Source: Cordilura impudica (lineage: Eukaryota; Arthropoda; Insecta; Diptera; Scathophagidae). Taken from it: a stretch of DNA of 64,000 bases. The notes under the pieces were generated by a model. The model was not told the origin of the DNA and ran no database searches. It saw only the letters and a list, made by a program, of their open reading frames with translations. Positions within the stretch are counted from its first letter, which is position 1. Every line of letters begins with the position of its first letter. A program made the position numbers and the translations under genes. Shown here one piece after another: positions 35,640 to 44,726 of the stretch. The DNA lies in NCBI GenBank assembly GCA_963682025.1, contig OY821517.1:98951946-99015945 (forward strand). Reading direction: 5' to 3'.

Positions 35640-36100
35640 TGTATAGTAATTATTGCACGTCCGCGTCCGCGCGTTTGGTAGCTACACCCGTGCTGCCGCG
35701 CAGTTGTCAACTTATTTTAATCGCCAAAATATATTTTTCAGATCATTGCAATATTTTAGCTGAGCTGTGTTCGCGAGCGCGTCGCGTACGCGCTCCGCTT
35801 CCGCGCGTTTGGCAGCCACACCAGTGCTGCCGCGCAGTTGTTGTCAAGCTATTTTAATTGCCAAATATTATTTTTCAGATCATCCGATATTTGAGCGCAG
35901 CTGTGTTCCGCGAGCGCATCGCGTCGCGTCGGCGCGTTGGGCAGCCATACCAGTGCTGCCGCGCAGATGTTGTCAACCTATTTTAATTGCCAAATTTTAT
36001 TTTTCAGATCATCCCATATTTGATCGCAGCTGTGTTTCGCGAGCGCATCGCGTCGCGTCCGCGCGCCGCTTTCGCGTATCGAAATTATGCTATTGAAAAG
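35640..36100. repeat. GC-rich tandem array, about 130-bp unit
   Basis: Three to four copies of a unit combining CGCGAGCGCGTCGCGTCCGC-like sequence, GTGCTGCCGCGCAGTTGTTG, and an AT-rich half ending CAGATCATT. Repeat spacing, read from GTGCTGCCGCGCAG, is 134 and 129 bases. The ORF across it (35767-36096) only reflects the repeat. A matching array occupies 38461-39130. Confidence 0.8.
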
Positions 36101-36303
36101 AATACAGATTTTAAATACGTTTATTGAGAGCAGTATGGAGATTTTGTTCATTTCTTTTGGGGACCTTTATTTAAAAATTTGGGGAATTTGTTAATTTTTT
36201 GGGGAATTTGTGCATTGGGGGCTAAGTGCTGAGCGCATGCTTACCACTACAACTTAGCATGGATTATTTTGAGTGTATTATGTCTAAAAGTAACGAATTT
36301 AAG

Positions 36304-36530
36304 TTATTCTAGAGCTTGGGGATATACAGCAATTCTGGTTTTTCCTTTTGGTGCATATACAAAAAGCTTGTGCTGGCTCCCAACTCTGCAGGCGACAAAT
36401 AATTGTCTATGAGAAAAACAGGGAGATTCTAAGTTGATACCTGCTACCGTAAGAGATGGTCCTCTTATGTACGTTATGTTAGGAACAACTTTTTGTACCA
36501 TCTCTTGCAATGAAAAACCAACTTACAAAA
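36304..36530 (-). pseudogene. Helitron PIF1-like helicase, C-terminal remnant
   Basis: The minus strand reads PSLTVAGINLESPCFSHRQL, then FVACRVGSQHKLFVYAPKGK, ending TRIAVYPQALE and stop. This is the C-terminal end of Helitron helicases (motif VI region, normally LYVACSRVG with NLE-x-PCFSHGQ before it). The Ser of ACSRVG is missing, and sequence upstream of MQEMVQ is out of frame, so only about 70 residues survive. It directly identifies the surrounding element as Helitron-derived. Confidence 0.85.
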
Positions 36531-36539
36531 GTCTTCTGG

Positions 36540-36870
36540 TAGGGATATTACAGTCGTTTCAAGAGTTTCACATTGCCAAGAGTTAGCCTGTCTTATCCTT
36601 TGGGCCTGAAGACATAGTTGAGTCGTTTCCAGAGTTTCAGATTCCCTCGACTAAGCTTGGCTTAGCTGCTGGATTTCTAGACGCACTGGATTAGATTCAG
36701 ACATTTCCGTTTCTCTTACAAAGCTTGTCTTGATCTTTGGGCTTCAAGACGTTATTAGGTTTGCTTAGGTGTTTCAGAACTTCTCGATTCAGATTGCCTA
36801 ACTCGTTGAGACTCCATAAGAATTTGGGTCTGATCAAGTTTTCTAGAGTTCTGTTTTGTTTAAGCCTTTT
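36540..36870. repeat. Diverged approximate repeats inside the Helitron
   Basis: Three loosely related units of about 70-90 bases, sharing CGTTTC(A/C)AGAGTTTCA and GCTTG(G/T)CTT blocks, are seen next to the helicase remnant. They may be decayed coding sequence or a minisatellite. Confidence 0.35.
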
Positions 36871-37299
36871 TGCATTTGAGGTAGTACGGCCTATATACTA
36901 TGCTTTCATGTGCAAGGCACAATTGCAAATAGTTATTTTTCCACCTTTGCAACTCATTTATATAGTGAAAGAGATGAAATGGAAATATTTGTAATGTAGC
37001 CAAAAGGCAAGATGGAAATAAATGTAATATTTTTTGTTTTCCATTGTATTTAAAAAGGCGAGATGCAAATATTTAAAATCGGAACAATCCTACAGCGGTA
37101 GTCAACCTATGAGATAAATCTGCACTAATTTTGGGGTGTTGCAACTCATATAGTAAAAAAGATAAGACGGGAAAATTTGTAATAGGTTGATTTAAAATCT
37201 TCATTTCATAATGGTATAAACACAAGAGTAGCAAGTAAAGAGATTTATGTACAAAATTTTTGGGAAGTCCATTGAAAAATTAAGATATGAACAAACACT

Positions 37300-37880
37300 A
37301 AAAGCATATATAGAAAATTAAAAAAAGTGGGCGCGGCCGATAAAAGTATATGACGACCTTTCCTGGGTTTTGAGAATAATGTGCAGTAAATTCGAGCGAA
37401 ACCCATAAAAAATTAAAAAGGTGGTCGCAAAAGTAGGCGTGGCCGATAAGAAGCATATGGTGACTTTCCCTGTGGTACAGAGATCGTGTGTACCAAATTT
37501 CAGAGGAAATCGTTAACAAATAAAAACTTGTATAGCGAACAAATATACCAAAAAGCAGAAAATTTATTTGTATATAAAAAGTGGGCGTAAAAGTAGGCGT
37601 GGCCGATAATACGTCTATGGTGACCTTAGCTGGAGTACACGGATCGTGTGTACCGAATTTCAGAGAAATCCGTTGACAAATAAAAATTTGTATAGTGAAC
37701 AAATATGAATAAAACAGAAAAAGAATTTTACATAAAAAGTGAGCGTAAAAGAAGGCGTGGCCGGTAAAAAGTATATGGCGACCTTTCCTGGTGCATAGAG
37801 ATCGTGTGTACAAAATTTCAGGGAAATCCGTTGAAAAATAAAAATTTGTATAGCGGTCAAACAAACAAACAAACAAATAA
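37300..37880. repeat. 159-bp tandem array in downstream Helitron
   Basis: About three and a half copies of a unit with GTGGGCGTAAAAGTAGGCGT, GGCGACCTTTCCTGG, ATCGTGTGTACC and AAAATTTGTATAGCG blocks. It is the same unit as 39390-40540. Confidence 0.8.
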
Positions 37881-38460
37881 ACAAACAAACAAACAGAAAA
37901 TGAATTCTATATATATAGACTAGCTGTATTTACCCGGTCTTGCCCGGAACAAAAAGGCCTTTGACTTGAAAAATGGTTCACTATGATTACCAGGCGCTGA
38001 GTACTTAGTCCCCAATTAAAAAATTCTCCAATAAAATGAACTTTCTCCCCAAAAATTTGTATGGGCAGTAAATAAATTTTTTATTTCAATTAAAAATTTT
38101 TGATTTTTTAATTTAGAAGTTTTTTATAAGATGCTGCAGCAAAAATGCTTCAAAAATAAGCGGCGAAACCGCTTTAAGTTTTTTTTTTCAGTTTATTTAT
38201 AAACATCAAATTTAACGGAATGGTTCGCAAATTAAAGGAATCGGAACTTTTAAAAATTGAATTACTGCATTCAATAAGTGATCATCATTGAGCAGAGACA
38301 TCAAATTCAAGTTTCAGAAATGAAAGACTAATGCGACGTTTAATATTGTGTCGCAAGGTTTCTTTTTAAGCAACTGCTTATAGTATATGTGTGGCCTCTT
38401 TTGATCAACAGGTAATTATTTCACATACGTAGATAAAATTTATCATATGACATTTCACTA

Positions 38461-39130
38461 AGCTGTGTTCCGCGAGCGAGTCGCGTCCGCTTCCGCGCGT
38501 TTGGCAGCCACACCCGTGCTGCCGCGCAGTTGTTGTCAACTTATTTTAATCGCCAAAATATATTATTCAGATCATTGCAATATTTTAGCTGAGCTGTGTT
38601 CCGCGAGCGCGTCGCGTCCGCATCCGTCGCGTCCGCGTCCGCGCGCCTCGCGCCGCTTCCTCGCAGCTACTACCCGTGCTGCCGCTTAGTTCTCGTTAAC
38701 TAATTTTAAGTCCTAAAACATATTTTTTAAAGCATTGCGATATTTTAGCTGAGCTGCGTTCCGAGAGCGCGTCGCGTCCGAGTCCGCGGTCGCGCGCCGC
38801 GTCGCGTCCGCGCGCCTCGCGCTGCTTCCTCGCAGCTACTACCCGTGCTGCCGCTTAGTTCTCGTTAACTTATTTTGATTCCTAAAACATATTTTTTAGA
38901 GCATTGCGATATTTTAGCTGAGCTGTGTTCGGAGAGCGCGTCGCGTTCGCATCCGTCGCGTCCGAGTCCGCGCGCCTCGCGCCGCTTCCTCGCAGCTACT
39001 ACCCGCTTCCGCGCGTTTTGCAACCACACCTGTGCTGCCGCGCAGCTGTTGCCAACTTATTTTAATTGTCAAAATATATTTTTCAGATCATTCCGATATT
39101 CTACCTAAGCTGTATTCCCCGTGCACATAG
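38461..39130. repeat. GC-rich tandem array in upstream Helitron
   Basis: Four to five units of 120-175 bases, with GCGTCGCGTCCGC blocks, GTGCTGCCGC, and an AT-rich half. Unit length varies because the GTCGCGTCCGC sub-repeat is present in different numbers. It is far more GC-rich than anything else in the window. Confidence 0.8.
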
Positions 39131-39389
39131 CTTCCGCGCAACGAAATGATGCTATTGAAAAGAATACTCATTTTAAATGCATTTATTGTAGGACATATAT
39201 TGAGAGCAGTATGCAAACGTTTACTAAAATAAATATTTAACAAAATTCATTAAATAAAAATATGTAAAAATTTAAGAATGAATTTGGGGATAAGTTCATT
39301 TTTTCTTTCGATTAAAAAAAAAAATGGGGAATTTGTTCATTTCTTTTGGGTGCCTTTTTTTAAGTTTGGGGAATTTGTTCACCGTGTAG

Positions 39390-40540
39390 TTATTTCCGTG
39401 TAAACCAAATTTCAGAGAAATCCGTTGAAAAGTACAAATTTGTATAGGGAAGAAATATACCACACAAAAAAATGTGAATTTTATATGAAAATTGGGCGTA
39501 AAAGTAAGCGTGGTCGGTATATTCCCTGGAATATGTACTATATTTCGGAGAAAGCCATTGAAAAATAAAAGTTTGTATAGCAACCAAATAAAGAAACATA
39601 TAAAAGGAAAAAAATAACTTTTATATACATAGAAGTTGGCGCAAAGTAGGCGTGGCCTGTAAGAAGCGTATGGTGACCTTCCCTGTAGTATAGAGATCGT
39701 GTGACCAAATTTTAGACATCCCTCGAAAAATAAAAATTTCTATAGTGAACAAATATACCAAAAAACAGAAAATTAATTTTGTATAAAAAGTGGGCGTAGA
39801 AGTAGGCGTGGCCGGCAAGAATCATATGGCTATCTGTATGGAGTACAGATATCGTGTGTAGAAAATTTCAGAGAAATCGGTTGAAAAATAAAAATTAGTA
39901 TAGCGAACAAATATACCAAAAAACAAAATGAATTGTGTACAAAAAGTGGGCGTTAAAGTAGGCGTGGCCGGTACGGACCATATGGCGACCTTTCCTGGAG
40001 TACAGAGATCGTGTGCACCAAATTTCAGAGAATTCCGTTGAAAAATAAAAATTTGTGTAGCGAACAAATATACCAAAAAACAGGAAACGAATTGTATACA
40101 AAAAGTGGGCGCAGAAGTAGGCGTGGCCGGTAAGAATCATATGGCGACCTTTCCTGGTGTATGGAGATCGTGTGTAGCAAAATTCAGAGAAATCCGTTGG
40201 AAAATAATAATTTGTATAGCGAACAAATATACCAAAAAGCAGAAAATGAATTGTATATAAAAAGTGGGCGTAAAAGTGGGCGTGGTCGATAAAAAGTATA
40301 TGGTGACCTTAGCTGGAGTACAGGGATCGTGTGTACCGAATTTCAGAGAAATCTGTTAACAAATAAAAATTTGTATAGTGAACGAATATGAATAAAACAG
40401 AAAATAAATTTTACATAAAAAGTGGGCGTAAAAGTAGGCGTGGCTGGTAAAAAGTATATGGCGACCTTTCCTGGGGTATAGAGATCGTGTGTACAAAATT
40501 TCAGGAAAATCCGTTGAAAAATAAAAATTTGTATAGCGGT
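39390..40540. repeat. 159-bp tandem array in upstream Helitron
   Basis: About seven copies. The GATCGTGTG block recurs at 40006, 40165, 40325 and 40483, a spacing of 158-160 bases. Because 159 is a multiple of three, minus-strand frames stay open over several units, which explains the ORFs here. Confidence 0.85.
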
Positions 40541-40789
40541 CAAACAAACAAACAAACAAACAAACAAACAAACAAACATAAAATGAATTTTATATATATA
40601 GATTATGCATCCAAAATAAAAAAAGCACAAACTGAGATAGAAATTTTGCGAAAAAAAAATCACCATTTGTTAAATGTATTGTTTGAACAGCAAAAACAAA
40701 TTCATTTTCCACAATTATTATTTCGCAGATTGGAATGGGCACATGTCAGTATCAAAAGTTATAACTTTTCAATTACTACATATTTTTTT

Positions 40790-42403
40790 ATTATAGATTC
40801 GTAATTTTTTTTTGTTAATAATTAATATTTTATTTCCTTTTTATTCAACTTGTTTGCTTTTGTTTTTAAATGTCAATTTTTTAGTCATTGGGTTGTAATT
40901 TTCTACTACAATATTAAAAAACACAGTAGTATCATTTGGAAGTGCCCAAGTTTGACAAGATTTTATGAGATTTTGCACAAATCTAGTAACGAGGTAGATT
41001 TTGTTTTGTTTTGAGCTAGATTTCGCTCGAAATCTCGTATATACTAGATTTTGCTTAGATGTAAACGCACTTTTAAGCTATTTTAATGTAACAAGCATTT
41101 ATTCTATTGGTGCATACAGGGGCGTAGAGTAATTAAGAGCAATTTAAAAGTGCTTAAAATGTGATCATCAAAATTTATTTCGATTTATGAAAACGCAAAG
41201 AAAATATCCTAGAAATTTCAGTTTATTGAAGTCGATTGTAATTGATGCAATATTTTAGTTTTATAAATAATAAAGCTACCATTAGCCTAAGGCCCTCGGT
41301 TAGTATCTTCTGGGTTCGCGTTTCGGTTTGCATTTGTATAAAAAAATAGAATTTTTTTAAATTCATTTTAAAGTATTTCATACAAATTTCAAGCTTGTCG
41401 TTACGTTTTTTTAACTCTTTCTATTAACTCAATCTCTCTGTCTGTCGTGGGGCAACCCCATTCCCCCATATACAATTGATCTGAAACTTATCCCATAGTC
41501 TTTTTGTGACTACAGATTATTTTGCGGTTGTCACGCACAGTTATGCGTGGTCACGCCCAGTCACGGAGTGATCTAAATGTCATTTCCTCTCATCCGACCG
41601 ATCTGAAACTTAGTCCATACACTTGCTGTGAAAAAAGTTTAACTTTGACTTAGTCACGCATAGTCACGCATAGTCACGGAGTAATCTAAATGTCATTTCC
41701 CCTCATCCGATCGATCTGAAACTTCGTCCATACACTTGGTGTGAAAAAAAGATTAACTTTGACTTAGCCACGAACAGTCACGCATGGCCACGCACAGTCA
41801 CGCATGGTCACGTACAGTAACGGAGTGATCTAAATGTCATTTACCTTCATCCAACCGATCTGAAACTTGGTCGATATACTTGCTGTAAAGAAAGATCAAC
41901 TTCGACATAGTCACGAGCAATCACGCATAGTCACGCACAGTCACGGAGTGATTTAAAACCCATTTTCCCTTATCCGATCGGTTTTTGGGTCAAAAAATTT
42001 AAGTAGAATTAAAATTAATAGTTTATTATCGAAAAATTATTACAATAATATCCTAAACTACAGCTGACTTAGATATTTAATTAATAAAATTAATTAATAA
42101 ATAATAAGCAAGTCGTCAGTTGAAGAAGTTGAATTAATTTTTTTAATAAAAATATATATCAACTTCTTTGGCGATCCTGATTAAAAATATATATAAATAC
42201 GTGTTTAGTTTTATCTGAAATTATTAAGTATTCCATTTAAAAAATCTGCATATTAAAAAACTACATATTCAATTTGGAAAACTGCATATTCAATCAAAGT
42301 TGACAGCAGATCAACAATTTAATAATTTTGAATTAGTACGAGAATATTAAGAACAATCAAATTCTTCATCTTCAAATAATGAAAATTGCAAATTACAATT
42401 TGC
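40790..42403. repeat. Segmental duplication, copy A
   Basis: It matches 50050-51894 in the same orientation, starting TTATAGATTCGTAATTTTTT and ending AAATTACAATTTGC. It spans the right end of the TIR element, an AT-rich part, the GTCACGCACAGT array, and the 5' LTR/PBS region of the LTR element. Differences are scattered substitutions and array-copy indels. Confidence 0.85.
41440..41970. repeat. GTCACGCACA tandem array, copy A
   Basis: Four compound units of 113-144 bases. Each unit has TCATCCGATCGATCTGAAAC, CTTGCTGTGAAAAA, ACTTTGACTTAG and a variable number of ten-base GTCACGCA(C/T)A sub-repeats. The sub-repeat number explains the unit-length variation. Confidence 0.8.
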
Positions 42404-43078
42404 AATCTAGTAATTACGAGAAAATTATCAACAATAATATTCTTCATTTAACAACACAAGTCTTTTACCAATCATCAAAATTACATATCTGAACTTAGTT
42501 GAACCAATTTTGTTTTGCCGTTATATATTCAAATTCAAAATAAGAACAGATAAGTTTAATTGCATTTTATTTATACCAATTCCCATACGAAATATTGTTT
42601 TTATTTGAATATACTCTGTGTAAAATGTTAAGTTTTATTAATTATCTAAATATTTTTATTGTGTTGTTAAATATCATTAAATATTCTTTCTTCTTTGTGA
42701 ATCCTTCGCCAGTAATTTATAGATATTTTTCTTTTTGATTCAAAAATGGTTAACACACGTTCCATGCAACAAAATACGCAATCGAATTTAAATAAATATT
42801 TGTCGCAATTTCATGATACACAATCATCTCCAACTATAAACTATACGTCCTCTAACAGTACCCAAACATCACACATGCTAATTCCTACAAATGTTTCAAT
42901 TAAATTACCACAATTTTGGACTTCTTGTGGAGAAACTTAGTTTATACAAACCGAAACACAATTTGCTTTTAAGAGCATCATAGATGACACTACCAAATAT
43001 CAATAGTTATAGTTTCTTTACCAGAAGATATGCTGTCAAAAATAGTTGATATTATTCATTATCCACCAATTAATAACA

Positions 43079-43221
43079 TATGTGACCTTCTCCGAGAAAA
43101 GGGACCTAGTGTGTGAAAATTAAGTTTAAAAAAAACGCATTTAAAGTTTCTACACCATTTTAGGTACCAGAATCCACCGTTTTTGACACACTAGGTCCCT
43201 TTTCTCGGAGAAGGTCACATA
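43079..43221. mobile_element. TIR MITE, copy 2
   Basis: About 36-base perfect TIRs start TATGTGACCTTCTCCGAGAA. It is identical in plan to the copy at 4632-4795 but 21 bases shorter internally. It interrupts the gag region of the LTR element, so it is younger than that element. Confidence 0.85.
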
Positions 43222-43364
43222 TATGATCATATTAAAAAGGCACTTCTGGAGCGATTTGCTATGAGTTAGGACATTTATTTCGAAAAATTGCTTAATGAAT
43301 CTGAAATCGGAGATAGAAGACCATCTTAGTTCTTTTCCGATTTAAGTGCAATTGCAACATCTAA

Positions 43365-44000
43365 TCTCATATATAAAAATGGATGTATGTTTGTATATTT
43401 GTATGTATATTTGTTTGTCCTTTATAGGAGAATTACACCACTGGATCGATCGTCTTGAAATTTTTACAGTAGGTAACTGCCTAACCGGAAGGAAAAATAG
43501 ACTATATGTTTTGGTTTTTTCAAGTGGGCGTGGCGCCTCCCATATAAACTGAATTTTTAACATCTAATTCTTACATATAATATCTGGATTACTATGACAG
43601 CAAGAGCTCTAAAACTATGCACATCTAGATAATAAACTAATTTGAAGATTTTTGAGAAAAATGGACGGGATCGGGCCAACGTACCGATACAAAGTAAATA
43701 TTTAATGTCATATATCTAGAGTACTGTAATAGATAGTCTTGGGACATAGTGTGAATTAATAAGTTCCAATGTTGGTACTCGGAAAAAATGGCTAGGGTCA
43801 AACCAGTGGGCATGGCACCTTCAACACATGGTAAATATATAGAGTACTATGTTGGCCAGAGTCTTGAAACTTAATGCACGTCAATTGGTTTTTAATATAA
43901 GTAGTCGTAACAAAAATGGGCGGGATTGGGTTAGTGGGCGTGGCACCTCCCACACAAAAAAAAATTATCTGGAGTACTATAAACCGAACAGTCTTGGAAC
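43365..44000 (+). mobile_element. Helitron-like fragment inside the LTR element
   Basis: It starts TCTCATATATAAAAATGG after an A, with GTATGTTTGTATATTTG next. Repeats carrying AGTGGGCGTGGC and ATCTGGAGTACTAT boxes follow, as in 26110-27805. No CTAG terminus was found at the right side, where gag sequence resumes near 44005. Confidence 0.55.
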
Positions 44001-44359
44001 CAGGATAAATAAGTTACATGGCAAAACAACGTTTGCCACGTTAATTAAATTATGGATGCGTAAACTTCCACCTACCGTTCAAATGCCTTTAACTGCATCG
44101 AATTATACATCCTGTAATGAAAGACCAACACTAGCTGACAAAATATATGACTTATTAACTAAAACTCTAATATCCTCTGTAAACACTTTAACAACTTCTC
44201 TATCTTCTGATCGATCAGCTATTTGAAATTTGCTTAAAGTAACATCTAATTTAGCTGAAATTTTTTAGAGATTATTTTTGATGTATCTTAATAATAAACC
44301 TAATAGAAAACTTTTATGTTGGTATCATCAGATAATCGGTAATAAAGCTTTAAAATGTA

Positions 44360-44726
44360 CTAGCAGATTCCAGCCCTCGAAATTCGAGTGCAAATTCTAA
44401 GAAATTTTATTTTTTCATTAAATAAAGACCCTAAAGGTATGCTTATCAATTATAGCCAATTCACAAAAAACCAAACTCATTTTTATTACAAACACATTAC
44501 CAAATTTAATAAACACACACATAGCATTGTATAATTTTATGTATGTGTTAGTAGCTACTTTAAATGCAATTTACTCAAAATAAAGGAAAAAAATTAAAAA
44601 TCTGTAAATCTGCAAGACGGCTAAAAACAAATACCTTTCAAATACCATACATCTGGTAAAAATCGGGATAAACGGTACAACAAAACATCGGTCACAAGAA
44701 ATCGCCTAGCCTATTAATATTATAGA
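44360..44726 (-). mobile_element. Small non-autonomous Helitron, copy 2
   Basis: On the minus strand it runs from TCTATAATATTAATAGGC (after an A) to a perfect CTCGAATTTCGAG hairpin and GGCTGGAATCTGCTAG before a T. The body matches copy 1 at 18608-18943 with an extra about 30 bases. It sits in the LTR element between gag and protease. Confidence 0.85.

Larger units (their letters stand above)
35122..37919 (-). mobile_element. Helitron with helicase remnant (downstream member of a tandem pair)
   Basis: On the minus strand it starts TCTATATATATAGAATTC at 37919. GTTTGTTTGTTTGTTT follows, then a 159-base tandem array, a helicase C-terminal remnant, a GC-rich array, and a 3' end with CCGGCAAGACCGG (hairpin) before TTAG|T, where CTAG is mutated by one base. 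The order, with the helicase toward the 3' end, is as in autonomous Helitrons. Confidence 0.8.
37920..40602 (-). mobile_element. Non-autonomous Helitron (upstream member of tandem pair)
   Basis: On the minus strand it starts TCTATATATATAAAATTC at 40602 after an A. Its 3' end CCGGGCAAGACCGGG (hairpin), then TAAATACAGCTAG, stops at 37920 and is followed immediately by the TC of the next Helitron. It shares the 159-base and GC-rich arrays with its neighbour but lacks the block holding the helicase remnant. It is therefore probably an internal-deletion derivative. Confidence 0.8.
34895..41072 (+). mobile_element. TTA-flanked TIR element carrying two nested Helitrons
   Basis: The left end TAGTGCGTCTACATCTGAGG and the complement of the right end AAGTGCGTTTACATCTAAGC match closely and both continue into AAAATCTAGTA. 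TTA lies outside both ends (34892-34894 and 41073-41075), suggesting PIF/Harbinger. Removing the Helitrons (35122-40602) leaves about 700 bases. An ORF then reads across the insertion point from MENFKKEQIL (one stop) into YASKIKKAQTEIEILRKKN, a helical, charged segment up to about 40750. No nuclease domain was seen. Confidence 0.55.

Noticed and set aside
35767..36096. 109-codon ORF and neighbours in GC-rich DNA (also 38465-39108); considered as genes or a CpG-island promoter
   Set aside because: The GC richness comes from tandem units inside Helitrons, and the ORFs repeat with the unit. No adjoining gene exists to be driven by a promoter.
36737..36994. 85-codon plus-strand ORF
   Set aside because: It sits in decayed Helitron interior, opposite to the helicase direction, and has no recognisable domain.
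37298..37888. 196-codon minus-strand ORF, and similar ORFs at 39296-40666
   Set aside because: They run through the 159-base tandem array, whose unit is a multiple of three. Two frames are open at once and the sequence is a repeat product, with no domain.
40487..40804. 105-codon ORF with a NKQTNKQTNK stretch considered as one gene
   Set aside because: It fuses the GTTTG tract of a Helitron end with the small ORF of the surrounding TIR element. The two parts have different origins.
41440..41970. Regularly spaced repeats resembling a CRISPR array
   Set aside because: The genome is eukaryotic, the 'spacers' are themselves repeated, the spacing varies, and a second copy exists in a segmental duplication.
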